64,000 nt of DNA from Flavobacterium psychrotrophum. GTDB taxonomy: Bacteria; Bacteroidota; Bacteroidia; Flavobacteriales; Flavobacteriaceae. Both the position numbers and the translations under genes were made by a program. This document shows positions 51,601 through 60,083 of the stretch, in pieces. Position 1 is the first letter of the stretch; each line of letters begins with the position of its first letter. The stretch lies in NCBI RefSeq assembly GCF_003403075.1, contig NZ_CP031557.1, positions 2,356,001-2,420,000 on the forward strand. The letters run 5' to 3'. The notes beneath the pieces are model-generated. The model was not told where the DNA came from. It made no database searches and saw only the letters and a program-made list of their open reading frames with translations.

Positions 51601-54600
51601 TGAATTATCTCCACAAAATGTTTGTGCAGATGCCGTAGGCGCTATAGTAGATCCTAATGTTACAACCACCGCAGTACGTGGGCTCTCGCAACCACTAACG
51701 GTTTGCGATGCGTAGTAAGTACGTGCTGTAAGGGCTGTAGTTGCAACAAGCGCTGTTCCGCCCGTAGTTGCTGTATACCATTTTATGTTAGTACCATTAG
51801 CAACAAGGTTAGCTACTGTAGCACTACCACAAAAGTTTTGTGTAGCAGCAGCTGTAGGAGCGTTTGTAGATGAACCTATGATTATATAAGCCTGAGCTTT
51901 GTTACTCTCACAACCATTTACGGTTTGTGTTACATAATAAGTACCTGTAGCAAGAAGCGTATTAGCTGGTAATGGGTTACCATTATCATCATTATACCAT
52001 TTAATAGCAGTACCAGTAGCTACAAGGTTAGCCACGGTAGCACCACTACAAAGGGTTTGGTTTGTAGTATTCGCATACTCTGTACGATTTGCAGTTATTG
52101 CAACTGCTCTACGGGTACTTTCGCATCCGTTAACCGTTTGCGACACATAGTAAGTACGGGTAGTTAATTCAGTATAAGGGTCAAGGTAAGAACCTCCGTT
52201 AGCATCAAGATACCACTTAAGGTTACTACCGTTAGCTACAATATCTATTATGTATTTATCTCCACAAAATGTTTGGGCAACTGCTGTAGGAGCTGCTACC
52301 GCAGATCCGCTAACCGTTACATAAATTACATTCCTGGCACTTTCGCAGCCATTGATTGTTTGTGTTGGGAAATAATATCCTGTAACAAGTGGCGTGGTTG
52401 GTGCAAGCGGGCTTCCGCCAAAGTCAACATTATACCATTTGATGTTAGTACCTGTAGCTACAAGGTTAGCTACAGTACCGCTTCCGCAAATCTGTACATC
52501 TGATGATTCCGGCATTACAGTATTATTTACCGTCACTAAAATTCCGGCACGGCTACTCTCACAACCGTTTACCGTTTGCGTTGCATAGTAAACACCAGAA
52601 ACTAATGCTGTATTTGATGTTACAGCAGTTCCGCCTGTTGCAGCGCGATACCATCTGATATTGACGCCGCTTGCTACAAGATTAGCAACTGTTGCACTAC
52701 CACAAAAACTTTGTGCAGAAACTACAGGTGCAACTGTAGCAGATCCGCTTACGGTTACATATACTACATTTCTCTGGCTTTCGCAGCCATTAATTGTTTG
52801 TGTTGCAAAATAGTATCCTGTAACAAGTGGCGTGGTCGAAGCAAGTGGGCTTCCTCCAAAGTCAACATTATACCATTTAATGTTAGTACCGGTAGCTACA
52901 AGGTTAGCTACAGTACCACCTCCACAAATCTGAAGATCAGATGCGGTAGGAACTGCCACAGCATTTACTATTACGGTAACCGATGTACGGCTACTCTCAC
53001 AATTGTTTACCGTTTGAGATACATAATAGGTACCTGTGCTTACTGCTGCATTTGACGTTAAAGCCGTAGAAGCCGTAGCTGACGCATACCATTTTAAGTT
53101 AATACCACTTGCAACAAGGTTTGCTACTGTAGTAGTACCACAAAAGTTTTGCGCAGTAGCTATAGGAGCAACGGTGTTGCACGAACTACACCTGATATAT
53201 CTTGACCTGTTAACATTTTCATTACCGCAATTTCCATTAGCATGAATAAAATAACGGATGTTACCAGATACGTTGCCAGAACTCCATGTTACCGGTCCTG
53301 TTCCTGAAGCGTATACAATGTTACCCGCAGCATTAGTAATGGTAATAAAGTCTGTAGCAACAGAAGTGCTAAATACATATTGCCTTCCGGCAGTAACGTT
53401 TACATAACTAAGTTCTCCGGCATAGGCATTTGTAACAATAGTTTCGTTAGCGCCTGTGCATGAAGGGGTAAAAGCAGTATCGGGATAAACACCGTAACTT
53501 GCAGAATTACATATTAGCGAAGGGTTTGTAGTAAAACTTCCGCCTGCAATCCAGGGTCCCACCTGGGTATCACAAACCGACCTTACAAATATGTAATATG
53601 TTGTACTTGGTGGTAAATCATTTATTATTACTCCCGCAGATGTAAGGATACCACCTTCTTCGGTAGCATCGTCATAAGGAAGCCTGCTGTTGTAGCTAAG
53701 CTCGTACTGATAGCCCAAAGGTGCTGGTGAACCTGTTGCCCACCTGACTGTAGCCGAACTTGAAGTAATGTCGCTAAACGTAAAATTTGATGGTGAGCCA
53801 CAGTTAACTGAAGCACACTGTACAAACCTGGTTCTTGACACAGCTGCTGTACCACAAGATAAACCAGTATGCGTATAGAAACGCACAGTACCATTATACG
53901 TGCCTGAGCTCCAAACAAGTGGTGTATAACCAGAGGCAATTGTTACACCGTTAGCGTTTGTTATGGTCAAAAGATCTGTAGTTACACTACTGGTAAAAGT
54001 ATATCTCTTGTTTGCCGTAATATTAACACCACTATATTCGCCCGCATAACCACTTGTTGTAATGCTCTCAGGCGAACCTGTGCACTGGGGTGTATAAGGG
54101 TTTGAAGGAAACTGCCCATAAGTTCCGGCAGTACAGCCCGTAGCAGGGCTTGTTGTAAACTCAAGCGCAGCCCATGGGCTGTTACCGTTGCTACAAATAG
54201 TCCTTACCCATACATAGTAACGGGTAGACTCTGTAAAACCGGTTGATGTGCTTGAATTTGTAGTTGTTGTAATTGTACCATTTGGGTAAGTATCATCAGG
54301 AGATAGGCCGTTTAGCTCAGTAAAAACTAACTGATATCCCTGAACGTTACCTCCAACTGGGTTCCATGTAAACGTAGCTGAATGCGGGCCAACATTGGTC
54401 GCGCTAAAGTTGAATGGTGTACTACATCCTCCCGCACTCGATGTAATGTACCTGGTACGGCTTACGTTTTCGGTTCCGCAAGACGAGTTTGTGTTAAGGT
54501 AATAGTTTATATTACCATTGTAGTTGCTGTTTGTCCAGCTAAGAGGCGTAAAACCTGAAGCAAGTACAGTACCCGTAGGAGTAGCTATGGTAATGTAATC

Positions 54601-54939
54601 TGCTCTTGAGCTCGAAAAAACATACGATCTTCCGGCAGCAACAGCCACTACCGAAAACTCTCCTGCGTAAGCAGAGGCGGTAATGGTTTCTAAACTCCCG
54701 GTATCAGTTGGTATGTATACACCGCTGGGATATTGACCATACTGCGCCGTAGTACATGCCGCAGGTTGTGCCGCCGGAGTTGCCGTCCGGTTTGCTAAAG
54801 ATGCTGACGGATCTGGCGGAATGGCCTTAAAAAGACCTGAACCACTAATCCTACTGGGGCCATTGTTATGGCGTTCTAAATTTTGGGCACTCGCGAGTAC
54901 CCCAAAAAAGAGAAGTAATAGAAGTAACTTTTGTTTCAT
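45604..54939 (-). CDS. giant repeat-rich cell-surface protein with T9SS sorting domain
   Basis: A 3111-residue protein with signal peptide MKQKLLLLLLFFGVLASAQ. Domains in order: about 20-585, three copies of a domain seen as CTAGTYGQFPSNPYTPQCTG alternating with fibronectin type III domains (SATFTWNPVGGNVQGYQLVF); 585-1380, eleven Ig-like repeats (FCGSATVANLVATGTNIKWY); 1385-2150, ten SprB-type repeats (TQPTCAVATGTIVVTAPTG); 2155-2235, one more Ig-like repeat; 2235-2955, eleven PKD/Ig-like repeats (APICSGATLAALPTTSTNGV); then a C-terminal T9SS type A sorting domain from about 3034 (NNLVIYPSPATTVLNIKT to the end). T9SS cargo is moved across the outer membrane and anchored or released. By analogy with SprB, an adhesin role in gliding or attachment is likely. 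Confidence 0.93.
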   Translation of the reverse strand: MKQKLLLLLLFFGVLASAQNLERHNNGPSRISGSGLFKAIPPDPSASLANRTATPAAQPAACTTAQYGQYPSGVYIPTDTGSLETITASAYAGEFSVVAVAAGRSYVFSSSRADYITIATPTGTVLASGFTPLSWTNSNYNGNINYYLNTNSSCGTENVSRTRYITSSAGGCSTPFNFSATNVGPHSATFTWNPVGGNVQGYQLVFTELNGLSPDDTYPNGTITTTTNSSTSTGFTESTRYYVWVRTICSNGNSPWAALEFTTSPATGCTAGTYGQFPSNPYTPQCTGSPESITTSGYAGEYSGVNITANKRYTFTSSVTTDLLTITNANGVTIASGYTPLVWSSGTYNGTVRFYTHTGLSCGTAAVSRTRFVQCASVNCGSPSNFTFSDITSSSATVRWATGSPAPLGYQYELSYNSRLPYDDATEEGGILTSAGVIINDLPPSTTYYIFVRSVCDTQVGPWIAGGSFTTNPSLICNSASYGVYPDTAFTPSCTGANETIVTNAYAGELSYVNVTAGRQYVFSTSVATDFITITNAAGNIVYASGTGPVTWSSGNVSGNIRYFIHANGNCGNENVNRSRYIRCSSCNTVAPIATAQNFCGTTTVANLVASGINLKWYASATASTALTSNAAVSTGTYYVSQTVNNCESSRTSVTVIVNAVAVPTASDLQICGGGTVANLVATGTNIKWYNVDFGGSPLASTTPLVTGYYFATQTINGCESQRNVVYVTVSGSATVAPVVSAQSFCGSATVANLVASGVNIRWYRAATGGTAVTSNTALVSGVYYATQTVNGCESSRAGILVTVNNTVMPESSDVQICGSGTVANLVATGTNIKWYNVDFGGSPLAPTTPLVTGYYFPTQTINGCESARNVIYVTVSGSAVAAPTAVAQTFCGDKYIIDIVANGSNLKWYLDANGGSYLDPYTELTTRTYYVSQTVNGCESTRRAVAITANRTEYANTTNQTLCSGATVANLVATGTAIKWYNDDNGNPLPANTLLATGTYYVTQTVNGCESNKAQAYIIIGSSTNAPTAAATQNFCGSATVANLVANGTNIKWYTATTGGTALVATTALTARTYYASQTVSGCESPRTAVVVTLGSTIAPTASAQTFCGDNSLIDIVATGTNLKWYLAATGGSALDPFTDLTTRTYYVSQTVNGCESSRTAVAVTVNRTQYATVTNQTLCNGATVANLVATGTALKWYNDDNGNPLPSNTLLVTGTYFVTQTLNGCESNKAQAYVTITTTQIPNASDLLLCGSATVANLVATGTNIKWYNVFTGGTALAPTAAVTTGTYFVSQTVNGCESARNAVSITVNATALPTAAAQNFCGSATVANLVATGSNIKWYNTANGGSALAATTAITSSGTYYATQTVNNCESARVPVTVTVNAAPQTPVVTITQPNCASATGTIVVTAPTGTGLTYSINGTTYQASATFANVGPGTYSVTAKNAAGCISTINSAIVNPAPSAPARPTVTATQPTCAVSTGSMVVNTPTGTDLTFSINGTTYQTSNTFSNVAVGTYSVTAKNSAGCISWAASVTINAAPATPATPVVTTTQPTCSVATGTIVVTAPTGTGLTYSVNGTTYQASATFGNLAAGTYSVTAKNATGCTSAVTSVTINAAPATPTAPVVTITQPSCAVATGTIVVTSPTGTGLTYSVNGTAYQASATFTALAAGTYNVTAKNAAGCISAVTSVTINAAPATPSTPVVTTTQPTCAVATGTIAVTAPTGTGLTYSVNGTTYQASATFGSLAAGTYSVTAKNAAGCISVVTSVTINAAPATPTAPVVTITQPSCAVATGTIVVTSPTGTGLTFSVNGTIYQASATFTALAAGTYNVTAKNAAGCTSAVTSVTINAAPATPETPVVTTTQPTCSVATGTIVVTAPTGTGLTFSVDGTNYQTSSTFTALAAGTYNVTAKNAAGCISAVTSVTINAAPATPTAPVVTTTQPSCAVATGTIVVTSPTGSGLTFSVNGTTYQASSTFTALAAGTYNVTAKNAAGCTSAVTSVTINAAVEVPATPLVTVTQPDCTTSTGNIVVTAPLGTGLTYSINGTAYQASAIFATVVAGTYSVTVKNAAGCISAVTPVTINAAPQVPATPVVSVTQPTCAAPLGTVTVTAPTGFTYSIDGTNFQDSAVLSNVLPGTYQVTVKSAGGCTSTATVTVNAAPAGPLAPTAAAQIFCGSATVANLVATGTAVKWYANATGGTALAATATLATGTYYATQTVNGCESPRVNVNVTITPGTVPAFAAVAPICSGTTLAALPTTSTNGVTGTWSPALNNTATTTYTFTPATGQCATTATLTITVNAPTVPAFAAVAPICSGATLAALPTTSTNGVTGTWSPALNNTATTTYTFTPATGQCATTATLTITVNPIVVPAFAVVAPICSGATLAALPTTSTNGVTGTWSPALNNTATTTYTFTPATGQCAVTTTLTITVNPIVAPTFTAVAPICSGATLVALPTTSTNGVTGTWSPALNNTATTTYTFTPSAGQCAATATLTITVNAPTVPAFAVVAPICSGATLAALPTTSTNGVTGTWSPALNNTATTTYTFTPATGQCATTATLTITVNPIVVPAFAAVAPICSGATLAALPTTSTNGVTGTWSPALNNTATTTYTFTPATGQCAATTTLTITVNPVVVPAFAVVAPICSGTTLAALPTTSTNGVTGTWSPALNNTATTTYTFTPATGQCATTVTLTIEVTPATVPAFAVVAPICSGATLAALPTTSTNGVTGTWSPALNNTATTTYTFTPATGQCATTATLTITVNPVGTPTFAAVAPICSGATLAALPTTSTNGITGTWSPALNNTATTTYTFTPESNCADTVTLTIVVNPVVEPVFTTVDAICSGTVLAALPTTSVNGVTGTWSPELNNTATTTYTFTPDANQCAATATLTIEVTPATTPEFAVVDPVCSGATLEALPVTSTNGITGTWSPELNNTATTTYTFTPDANQCAATATLTIEVNTLDATTSLNAETITAIQQGATYQWVDCANGNAVIEGATDQSYTATANGQYAVMIEFNGCNAVSECVTISTLSIKNPIVKNNLVIYPSPATTVLNIKTDEVIKAVKIVDLFGKTISVTNFADNKIDVRILEAGVYFVEIQTTDNKYVQKFVKD
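46070..48235 (-). repeat. eleven tandem ~198 bp repeats encoding PKD/Ig-like domains
   Basis: Repeat region D of the giant gene: eleven copies of about 66 codons. The copies are so alike that most differ only in the linker (VVVPAFAVV, APTVPAFAAV, PIVAPTFTAV) and in the last TTLTITVN. The last two copies (46070-46470) are more diverged (VFTTVDAICSGTVL). High identity at the DNA level points to recent expansion or gene conversion. Confidence 0.9.
48480..50792 (-). repeat. ten tandem ~228 bp SprB-type repeats
   Basis: Repeat region C: ten copies of about 76 codons with the pattern TPVVTTTQPTCSVATGTIVV, GLTYSVNGTTYQASATF and AAGTYSVTAKNAAGC. The middle copies are nearly identical while the outer ones diverge, and two linker types (APATPTAPVVTITQPSC and APATPETPVVTTTQPTC) alternate, which suggests duplication of a two-repeat unit. 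Confidence 0.88.
50792..53190 (-). repeat. eleven Ig-like repeats of ~216 bp
   Basis: Repeat region B: eleven copies of about 72 codons with CGSATVANLVATGTNIKWY and TYYVTQTVNGCES, each with one Cys pair. A twelfth copy lies apart at 48240-48480. Four sub-types recur in a partly alternating order (for example FCGDNSLIDIVATGTNLKWYL followed by LCNGATVANLVATGTALKWYN occurs twice), so multi-repeat blocks have been copied. Confidence 0.85.
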
Positions 54940-55419
54940 ATATGGTAGTTAATTATTCAAAAAAAATAATTCCACCCATAAAAACCAGACACAATTTCTC
55001 CCTGACAAGCGCAGGCAGTTATGCCTGCATATAAAATGCAACATAGTATTTAAGGAAAACTAATGCTATCCGGTATAAACCATTGGTCGTTATGGTTGGC
55101 TTACGCAAAGAAACAATTAGTAAATCATTTTTCAATACACAACAATGGGTATTTTTTAACAAAATTTTATACATTTAACAAAATTAACAATTAACCATAA
55201 AACATATCATAATATTAATTTTCGACTAACATTAACTAAATATTACTTATTATTATTGCGAAATAAACAAAGTTTATATCATATCTACCTACAATTATCG
55301 ACCTGGTAATCTTATTATTTTACACTTTTCAACAAAATATTAAAATTTCAATTAATCAATAATCATCACATTGTGTAAAAATTTACAACTTTTTATAACA
55401 TATCTGAGTAATCAAAAAA
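54940..55419. other. very AT-rich intergenic region upstream of the giant gene
   Basis: About 480 bp with no credible gene. It contains long A/T-rich tracts (55130-55400). It must include the promoter of the giant gene (minus strand), but no full -33/-7 pair stands out. Its length suggests a long regulatory or untranslated leader. Confidence 0.4.
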
Positions 55420-55443
55420 GGGCTGCCGGAATCCCGGCAGCCC
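55420..55443 (-). terminator. terminator of the RND efflux operon
   Basis: GGGCTGCCGG (55420-55429) pairs with CCGGCAGCCC (55434-55443), perfect 10 bp with a 4 nt loop. On the minus strand it is followed by CTTTTTTGATT. It lies 24 bp past the outer-membrane channel gene. Confidence 0.92.
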
Positions 55444-55466
55444 ATCTCACATCAATTAAAACACCA

Positions 55467-56876
55467 TTATTGCCAGCCACCGCCAAGGGCTTTATAAAGC
55501 CTGACTTCGGCTGAAAACTGGTTTCTTTTTACTGCTGCCAGCTCAAGCTCGCTTTGCAACACGTTGCTCTGTGCGGTAATAACCTCCAGATATGTAGCCA
55601 GGCCACTTGCAAAAAGCTTATCGGCATTGCCTACTCCTCTTTGCAGGTTGGCTACACGTTCTGTTGCAAAAGTGCGCTCTTCTTTCAGCTTTTCTATTTC
55701 TGCCAGTGCATCAGACACCTCTCCTACTGCTACTAAAACCTGCTGCCTGAATGAGATAACCGCTTTTTCACGGTCTATTTTAGCTACTTCATATTGTGTT
55801 TTTAACCTCCTGCCCTGTAGCAATGGCTGCGTTAAACTACCTGCTACCAAACCGAATAAAGAGGCAGGCATATTAAACCAGTTGTCTGATTTAAAAGAGT
55901 TAACACCACCATTAGCTGTAATGTTAAGCGCCGGATACATAAATGCTTTTGCAATACCCACACGGGCATTTGCAGCATTAAGTTCATATTCCTGGGCTTT
56001 TACATCGGGCCTGTGGCTTAGTATGTTAGTGGGTACTCCTGTAGGCAGGCTGTCATGCAGCTGTGCAGTATCAAGCGTACCTCCTTTAGAAATTTCGGCA
56101 GGCATGGCACCTGTAAGCAGGCTAAGTGCATTTTCCTGAAGTATGGTTTCTTTTTCAAGTTGCGGCACTATTTGTGCAGCCCTTAAGCGCTGTGCCTCTG
56201 CCTGCTCTACCGCAAGATGGGTTACCTGACCCGCATCAAACTGGCGTGTAACCATGTTTACGGTATTTTCGCTAAGGTCACGATTCTTTTTAGCAACACT
56301 AAGCTGCGCATCAAGCATAAGCAGGTTATAATACCCCTGTGCCACAGCACTTACAAGGTTTGCCTGTATGGCTTTTTTGGCTTCCTCTGTTTTTAAGTAT
56401 GTAGCAAGTGCTTCTTTTTTACGGCTGCTTATTTTACCCCAGATATCTGCTTCCCATGATAAGGTAGCCCCGGCATTATAATCTTCAATATGACTGGTAT
56501 TCAAAAAATTATTAAGGCTTATACCGTTAAGGCTGTTTTGAGACGGTATGCTGGTGTTGGCCGTAACCGCAGCGTTAAACTGCGGTATCTGCCCCCATTT
56601 CGACTGTCTTAGCAACTGCCTTGACGCTTCGATATTCTTTATACCTATCTGTAAATCGTTGTTACCTTTAATAGCGCGGTTTATAAGTTCCTGCAACTGC
56701 GGATCTGTAAAAAACTTGTTCCACGGCATATCAGCAACCGTTGCCGTATCTTTAGAAAAAGCGTTTCTATAGGCTTCCGGCAGTCCATCCTGCGGTGCAG
56801 GTACATCTTTAGAGACCTTACAGCCCGAAAGTACCAGCACCAGCAACATTGTTATATATATACTATATGTTTTCAT
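55467..56876 (-). CDS. efflux outer-membrane channel lipoprotein (OprM/TolC-type)
   Basis: A 469-residue outer-membrane factor of the NodT/OprM type. The lipobox is in MLLVLVLSGCKVSKD, which anchors the channel through its N-terminal Cys. Two duplicated OEP domains follow, with coiled-coil helices such as IEASRQLLRQSKWGQIPQFNAAV and SNVLQSELELAAVKRNQFSAEVRLYKALGGGW at the end. It forms the exit duct for the pump encoded just upstream: its start lies 5 bp beyond the RND stop, so the genes are one operon. The last member before the terminator. Confidence 0.94.
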   Translation of the reverse strand: MKTYSIYITMLLVLVLSGCKVSKDVPAPQDGLPEAYRNAFSKDTATVADMPWNKFFTDPQLQELINRAIKGNNDLQIGIKNIEASRQLLRQSKWGQIPQFNAAVTANTSIPSQNSLNGISLNNFLNTSHIEDYNAGATLSWEADIWGKISSRKKEALATYLKTEEAKKAIQANLVSAVAQGYYNLLMLDAQLSVAKKNRDLSENTVNMVTRQFDAGQVTHLAVEQAEAQRLRAAQIVPQLEKETILQENALSLLTGAMPAEISKGGTLDTAQLHDSLPTGVPTNILSHRPDVKAQEYELNAANARVGIAKAFMYPALNITANGGVNSFKSDNWFNMPASLFGLVAGSLTQPLLQGRRLKTQYEVAKIDREKAVISFRQQVLVAVGEVSDALAEIEKLKEERTFATERVANLQRGVGNADKLFASGLATYLEVITAQSNVLQSELELAAVKRNQFSAEVRLYKALGGGWQ

Positions 56877-56881
56877 TACAA

Positions 56882-59800
56882 TTACTTAATTAGTTCTAAG
56901 CCGTTATCTGCATGAACAGGCTCTTCTTCTTTTCGCGATACTTTTTCCTGAAGGTACTGGAACACGATGAACAATACCGGAATGATAAACAAACCTAATA
57001 TTACACCTGATATCATACCACCTGCTGCACCTATACTAATAGAGTGGTTACCCTGCGCTGATGGCCCGGTAGCTCTCATCATTGGTACAAGGCCCACAAC
57101 AAATGCAAGTGATGTCATGATGATAGGGCGAAGCCTAAGCTTGGCTGCTTCCAGCGATGATGCCAGTAGCGATTTGCCTGCCTTGCGCCGCTGTACAGCA
57201 AACTCTACAATAAGGATGGCGTTTTTAGCAAGAAGCCCGATAAGCATTACCAGTGCTACCTGTACATAAATGTTATTTGAAATACCTGTAAGGCCAATGG
57301 CTGCAAATACCCCGAAGATACCTGTTGGGATAGATAATATTACCGCAAACGGCAGTATATAGCTCTCATACTGTGCCGCAAGCAGGAAGTAGATAAAGAT
57401 AAGGCTCAGGCCAAAGATCACGGCAGATTGACCACCCGATGTTATCTCTTCCCTTGTCATACCAGAGAACTCATAAGAGTAACCCGATGGCAGCGATTTT
57501 GCCGCAACTTCTTCTACCGCCCTAATAGCATCACCAGAACTGTAACCCGGTTTTTGTATGGCGTTTATACCCATAGAGTTAAACAGGTTGTAGCGCGATG
57601 CATTTTCAGGGCCATAAACACGTACCAGTTTTACCAGTGTGTTTACAGGCACCATTTCGCCAAGTTTGTTTTTTACAAACACCGCATCAAGCGACTCCGG
57701 TGTGGCACGGTTACCTTTATCGGCCTGAACCATAACACGGTAGTATTTACCAAATCGGTTAAAGTCAGATACCTGTGCACTACCGTAATAAGCCTGCACC
57801 GTTTGCATAAGGTCTTTTACACTTACGCCAAGTTGTTCTGCCTTTACATCATCAACCTCCATTTCAAACTGAGGATAATCTGCACGGAACGATGTAAATG
57901 CCACGGCTATTTCCGGGCGCTGCATCAATTCACCAATAAACTTGTTACCTACTTCGCTAAACTTGCCCAGTGAGCCACCGGTCTTATCCTGAAGCACCAT
58001 ATCAAGGCCATCCACGTTACTAAAGCCGGGAACGGTTGGGAACGTAAATACAAAGAAGTTAGCACCTTTAACAGCGCCAAGTTTTTGGCGTGCCTGGTCC
58101 ATAATGGCATTAATATCTTTTACTTCTCCCCTCTCTTTCGATTCTTTAAGAAGGATAAATGCAACCCCAAATGATGGGCTTGATGACTGGGTGATTACAT
58201 TAAATCCGGATAGTCCCATCAGGGTACGCTGAGATTCAAGTGTTTTTAAAGCTGCCTGTGCTTCTTCCATGGCCTGGCTGGTACGGTCTAACGATGTGCC
58301 CGCAGGCATAGAAAGTGATACGGCGATAAAGCCCTGGTCTTCACTTGGTATAAAGCCCGATGGTGTGGTTCTTACCATCCATACGGTAGCTGCAATTACT
58401 ACTGCAAGGCCTGCAAGGCTGCCCCAACGGTAGCGTATTAAAAAGCGTAAGCTGCCTACATAACGGTTGGTTATCTTATCGAAACCGGAGTTAAAGCCTG
58501 TAAAAAAACGCTCTTTAAGGTTTGGTGTTTTGCCATCTGCTTTTTTAGGAGCATGCTGTTTAAGGAATAGCGCGGCAAGCGCCGGACTAAGCGTTAGTGC
58601 ATTGATAGCAGAAATTACAATGGCTATGGCAAGCGTAAAGGCAAACTGCCTATAAAACACCCCTGTAGAACCCTGCATGAAACCTACCGGAAGGAACACA
58701 GCCGACATTACCAGTGTAATAGAGATAATGGCTCCTGTAATTTCGCTCATGGCAGATGTTGTAGCTGCCTTTGGCGGCAGGTGCCGGTGTTCCATCTTGG
58801 CATGCACGGCCTCGACAACCACAATGGCATCATCGACAACAATACCAATGGCAAGTACCAATGCAAACAGTGTAAGAAGGTTGATAGAGAAACCAAATAC
58901 CGACATGAAGAAGAACGTACCCAATAGTGCCACCGGAACGGCAATAGCTGGGATTAGTGTAGAGCGGAAATCCTGAAGGAACAGGAACACTACTATGAAT
59001 ACCAGTATAAACGCCTCAATAAGGGTAGATTTTACCTGGTCTATAGAGGCATCAAGCATTACCTTAGTATTATATAGTATAAGGTGCTTTACCCCTTTAG
59101 GGAAATCTTTAGATGCTTTGGTAAGCAGTTTGTCTACCGCTATCTGAATATCATTTGCATTAGAGCCCGGCAGCTGCATAACTGCAATGTTTACGCCCGG
59201 CTTGCCGTTTACACGGGTAAAGTTACCGTAGCTGTAGGCGCCAAATTCTACACGGGCTACATCTTTAAGGCGCAGCATAGACCCATCTGGGTTAGTACGC
59301 ACAATAATGTTGCCATAATCTGTAGGCTTGTTTAGCTTACCCTTATATTTTATTACGTATTCAAATGACTGTGTACTGTTCTCACCAAACTTACCGGGAG
59401 CTGCCTCAAGGTTCTTGTCCTGTATGGCCGCCATAACTTCCTGCGGGCTGATGTTGTAAGAGGCCATCTGACCCGGATTTAGCCATACCCTCATTGAGTA
59501 GTCTTTATTACCTCCAAAAATGATGGATTGCCCTACACCGGGAATCCTCTTAATCTCTGGGATAATGTTTATCTGGGCATAGTTAGCCAAAAATGTCTGG
59601 TCGTACTGCGACTCGTCTTCAGAGTACAGATCGGCCACCATAATAAGGCTGTTTTGCTGCTTGGCAGTAGTTACACCCGCCTGTATTACTTCGGCAGGAA
59701 GCTGGCTGGTAGCCTGCGCCACACGGTTTTGTACGTTTACCGCAGCCTGGTCTGGGTTAGTGCCAAGTTTAAAATATACGCTGATAACCAGCGATCCGTC

Positions 59801-60052
59801 GTTACTGGCAGTAGAGGTCATGTAACTCATGTTCTCTACCCCGTTTATTGATTCTTCCAGCGAAGGCGCTACCGACCGCAGTACGGTTTCGGCATTAGCA
59901 CCGGGATACACCGCAGTAACCTGTACTGCCGGTGGTGCGATATCCGGAAACTGTGTTAAGGGCAGCGATGTAAGGCCTATTACCCCTAAAATAGCCAAAA
60001 GGATACTTATGACCGTAGCCAAAACCGGCCGGCCTATAAATTTTTGAAACAT
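56882..60052 (-). CDS. RND efflux pump (HAE1 family, AcrB-like)
   Basis: A 1056-residue transporter of full family length with twelve membrane helices and two large periplasmic loops. It starts MFQKFIGRPVLATVISILLAILGVIGL, and the proton-relay aspartates are in TM4 (ALVLAIGIVVDDAIVVVE). The second half repeats the pattern (AIGLTGISNNIYVQVALVMLIGLLAKNAILIVEFA). It pumps amphipathic drugs, detergents or other hydrophobic compounds from the membrane and periplasm through the outer channel. The gene begins 31 bp after the adaptor gene and is followed 5 bp later by the channel gene. Regulation is expected through the TetR gene upstream. Confidence 0.96.
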   Translation of the reverse strand: MFQKFIGRPVLATVISILLAILGVIGLTSLPLTQFPDIAPPAVQVTAVYPGANAETVLRSVAPSLEESINGVENMSYMTSTASNDGSLVISVYFKLGTNPDQAAVNVQNRVAQATSQLPAEVIQAGVTTAKQQNSLIMVADLYSEDESQYDQTFLANYAQINIIPEIKRIPGVGQSIIFGGNKDYSMRVWLNPGQMASYNISPQEVMAAIQDKNLEAAPGKFGENSTQSFEYVIKYKGKLNKPTDYGNIIVRTNPDGSMLRLKDVARVEFGAYSYGNFTRVNGKPGVNIAVMQLPGSNANDIQIAVDKLLTKASKDFPKGVKHLILYNTKVMLDASIDQVKSTLIEAFILVFIVVFLFLQDFRSTLIPAIAVPVALLGTFFFMSVFGFSINLLTLFALVLAIGIVVDDAIVVVEAVHAKMEHRHLPPKAATTSAMSEITGAIISITLVMSAVFLPVGFMQGSTGVFYRQFAFTLAIAIVISAINALTLSPALAALFLKQHAPKKADGKTPNLKERFFTGFNSGFDKITNRYVGSLRFLIRYRWGSLAGLAVVIAATVWMVRTTPSGFIPSEDQGFIAVSLSMPAGTSLDRTSQAMEEAQAALKTLESQRTLMGLSGFNVITQSSSPSFGVAFILLKESKERGEVKDINAIMDQARQKLGAVKGANFFVFTFPTVPGFSNVDGLDMVLQDKTGGSLGKFSEVGNKFIGELMQRPEIAVAFTSFRADYPQFEMEVDDVKAEQLGVSVKDLMQTVQAYYGSAQVSDFNRFGKYYRVMVQADKGNRATPESLDAVFVKNKLGEMVPVNTLVKLVRVYGPENASRYNLFNSMGINAIQKPGYSSGDAIRAVEEVAAKSLPSGYSYEFSGMTREEITSGGQSAVIFGLSLIFIYFLLAAQYESYILPFAVILSIPTGIFGVFAAIGLTGISNNIYVQVALVMLIGLLAKNAILIVEFAVQRRKAGKSLLASSLEAAKLRLRPIIMTSLAFVVGLVPMMRATGPSAQGNHSISIGAAGGMISGVILGLFIIPVLFIVFQYLQEKVSRKEEEPVHADNGLELIK

Positions 60053-60083
60053 GTTTAATTGATGTTAAAGAGTTAGTTGTAAA

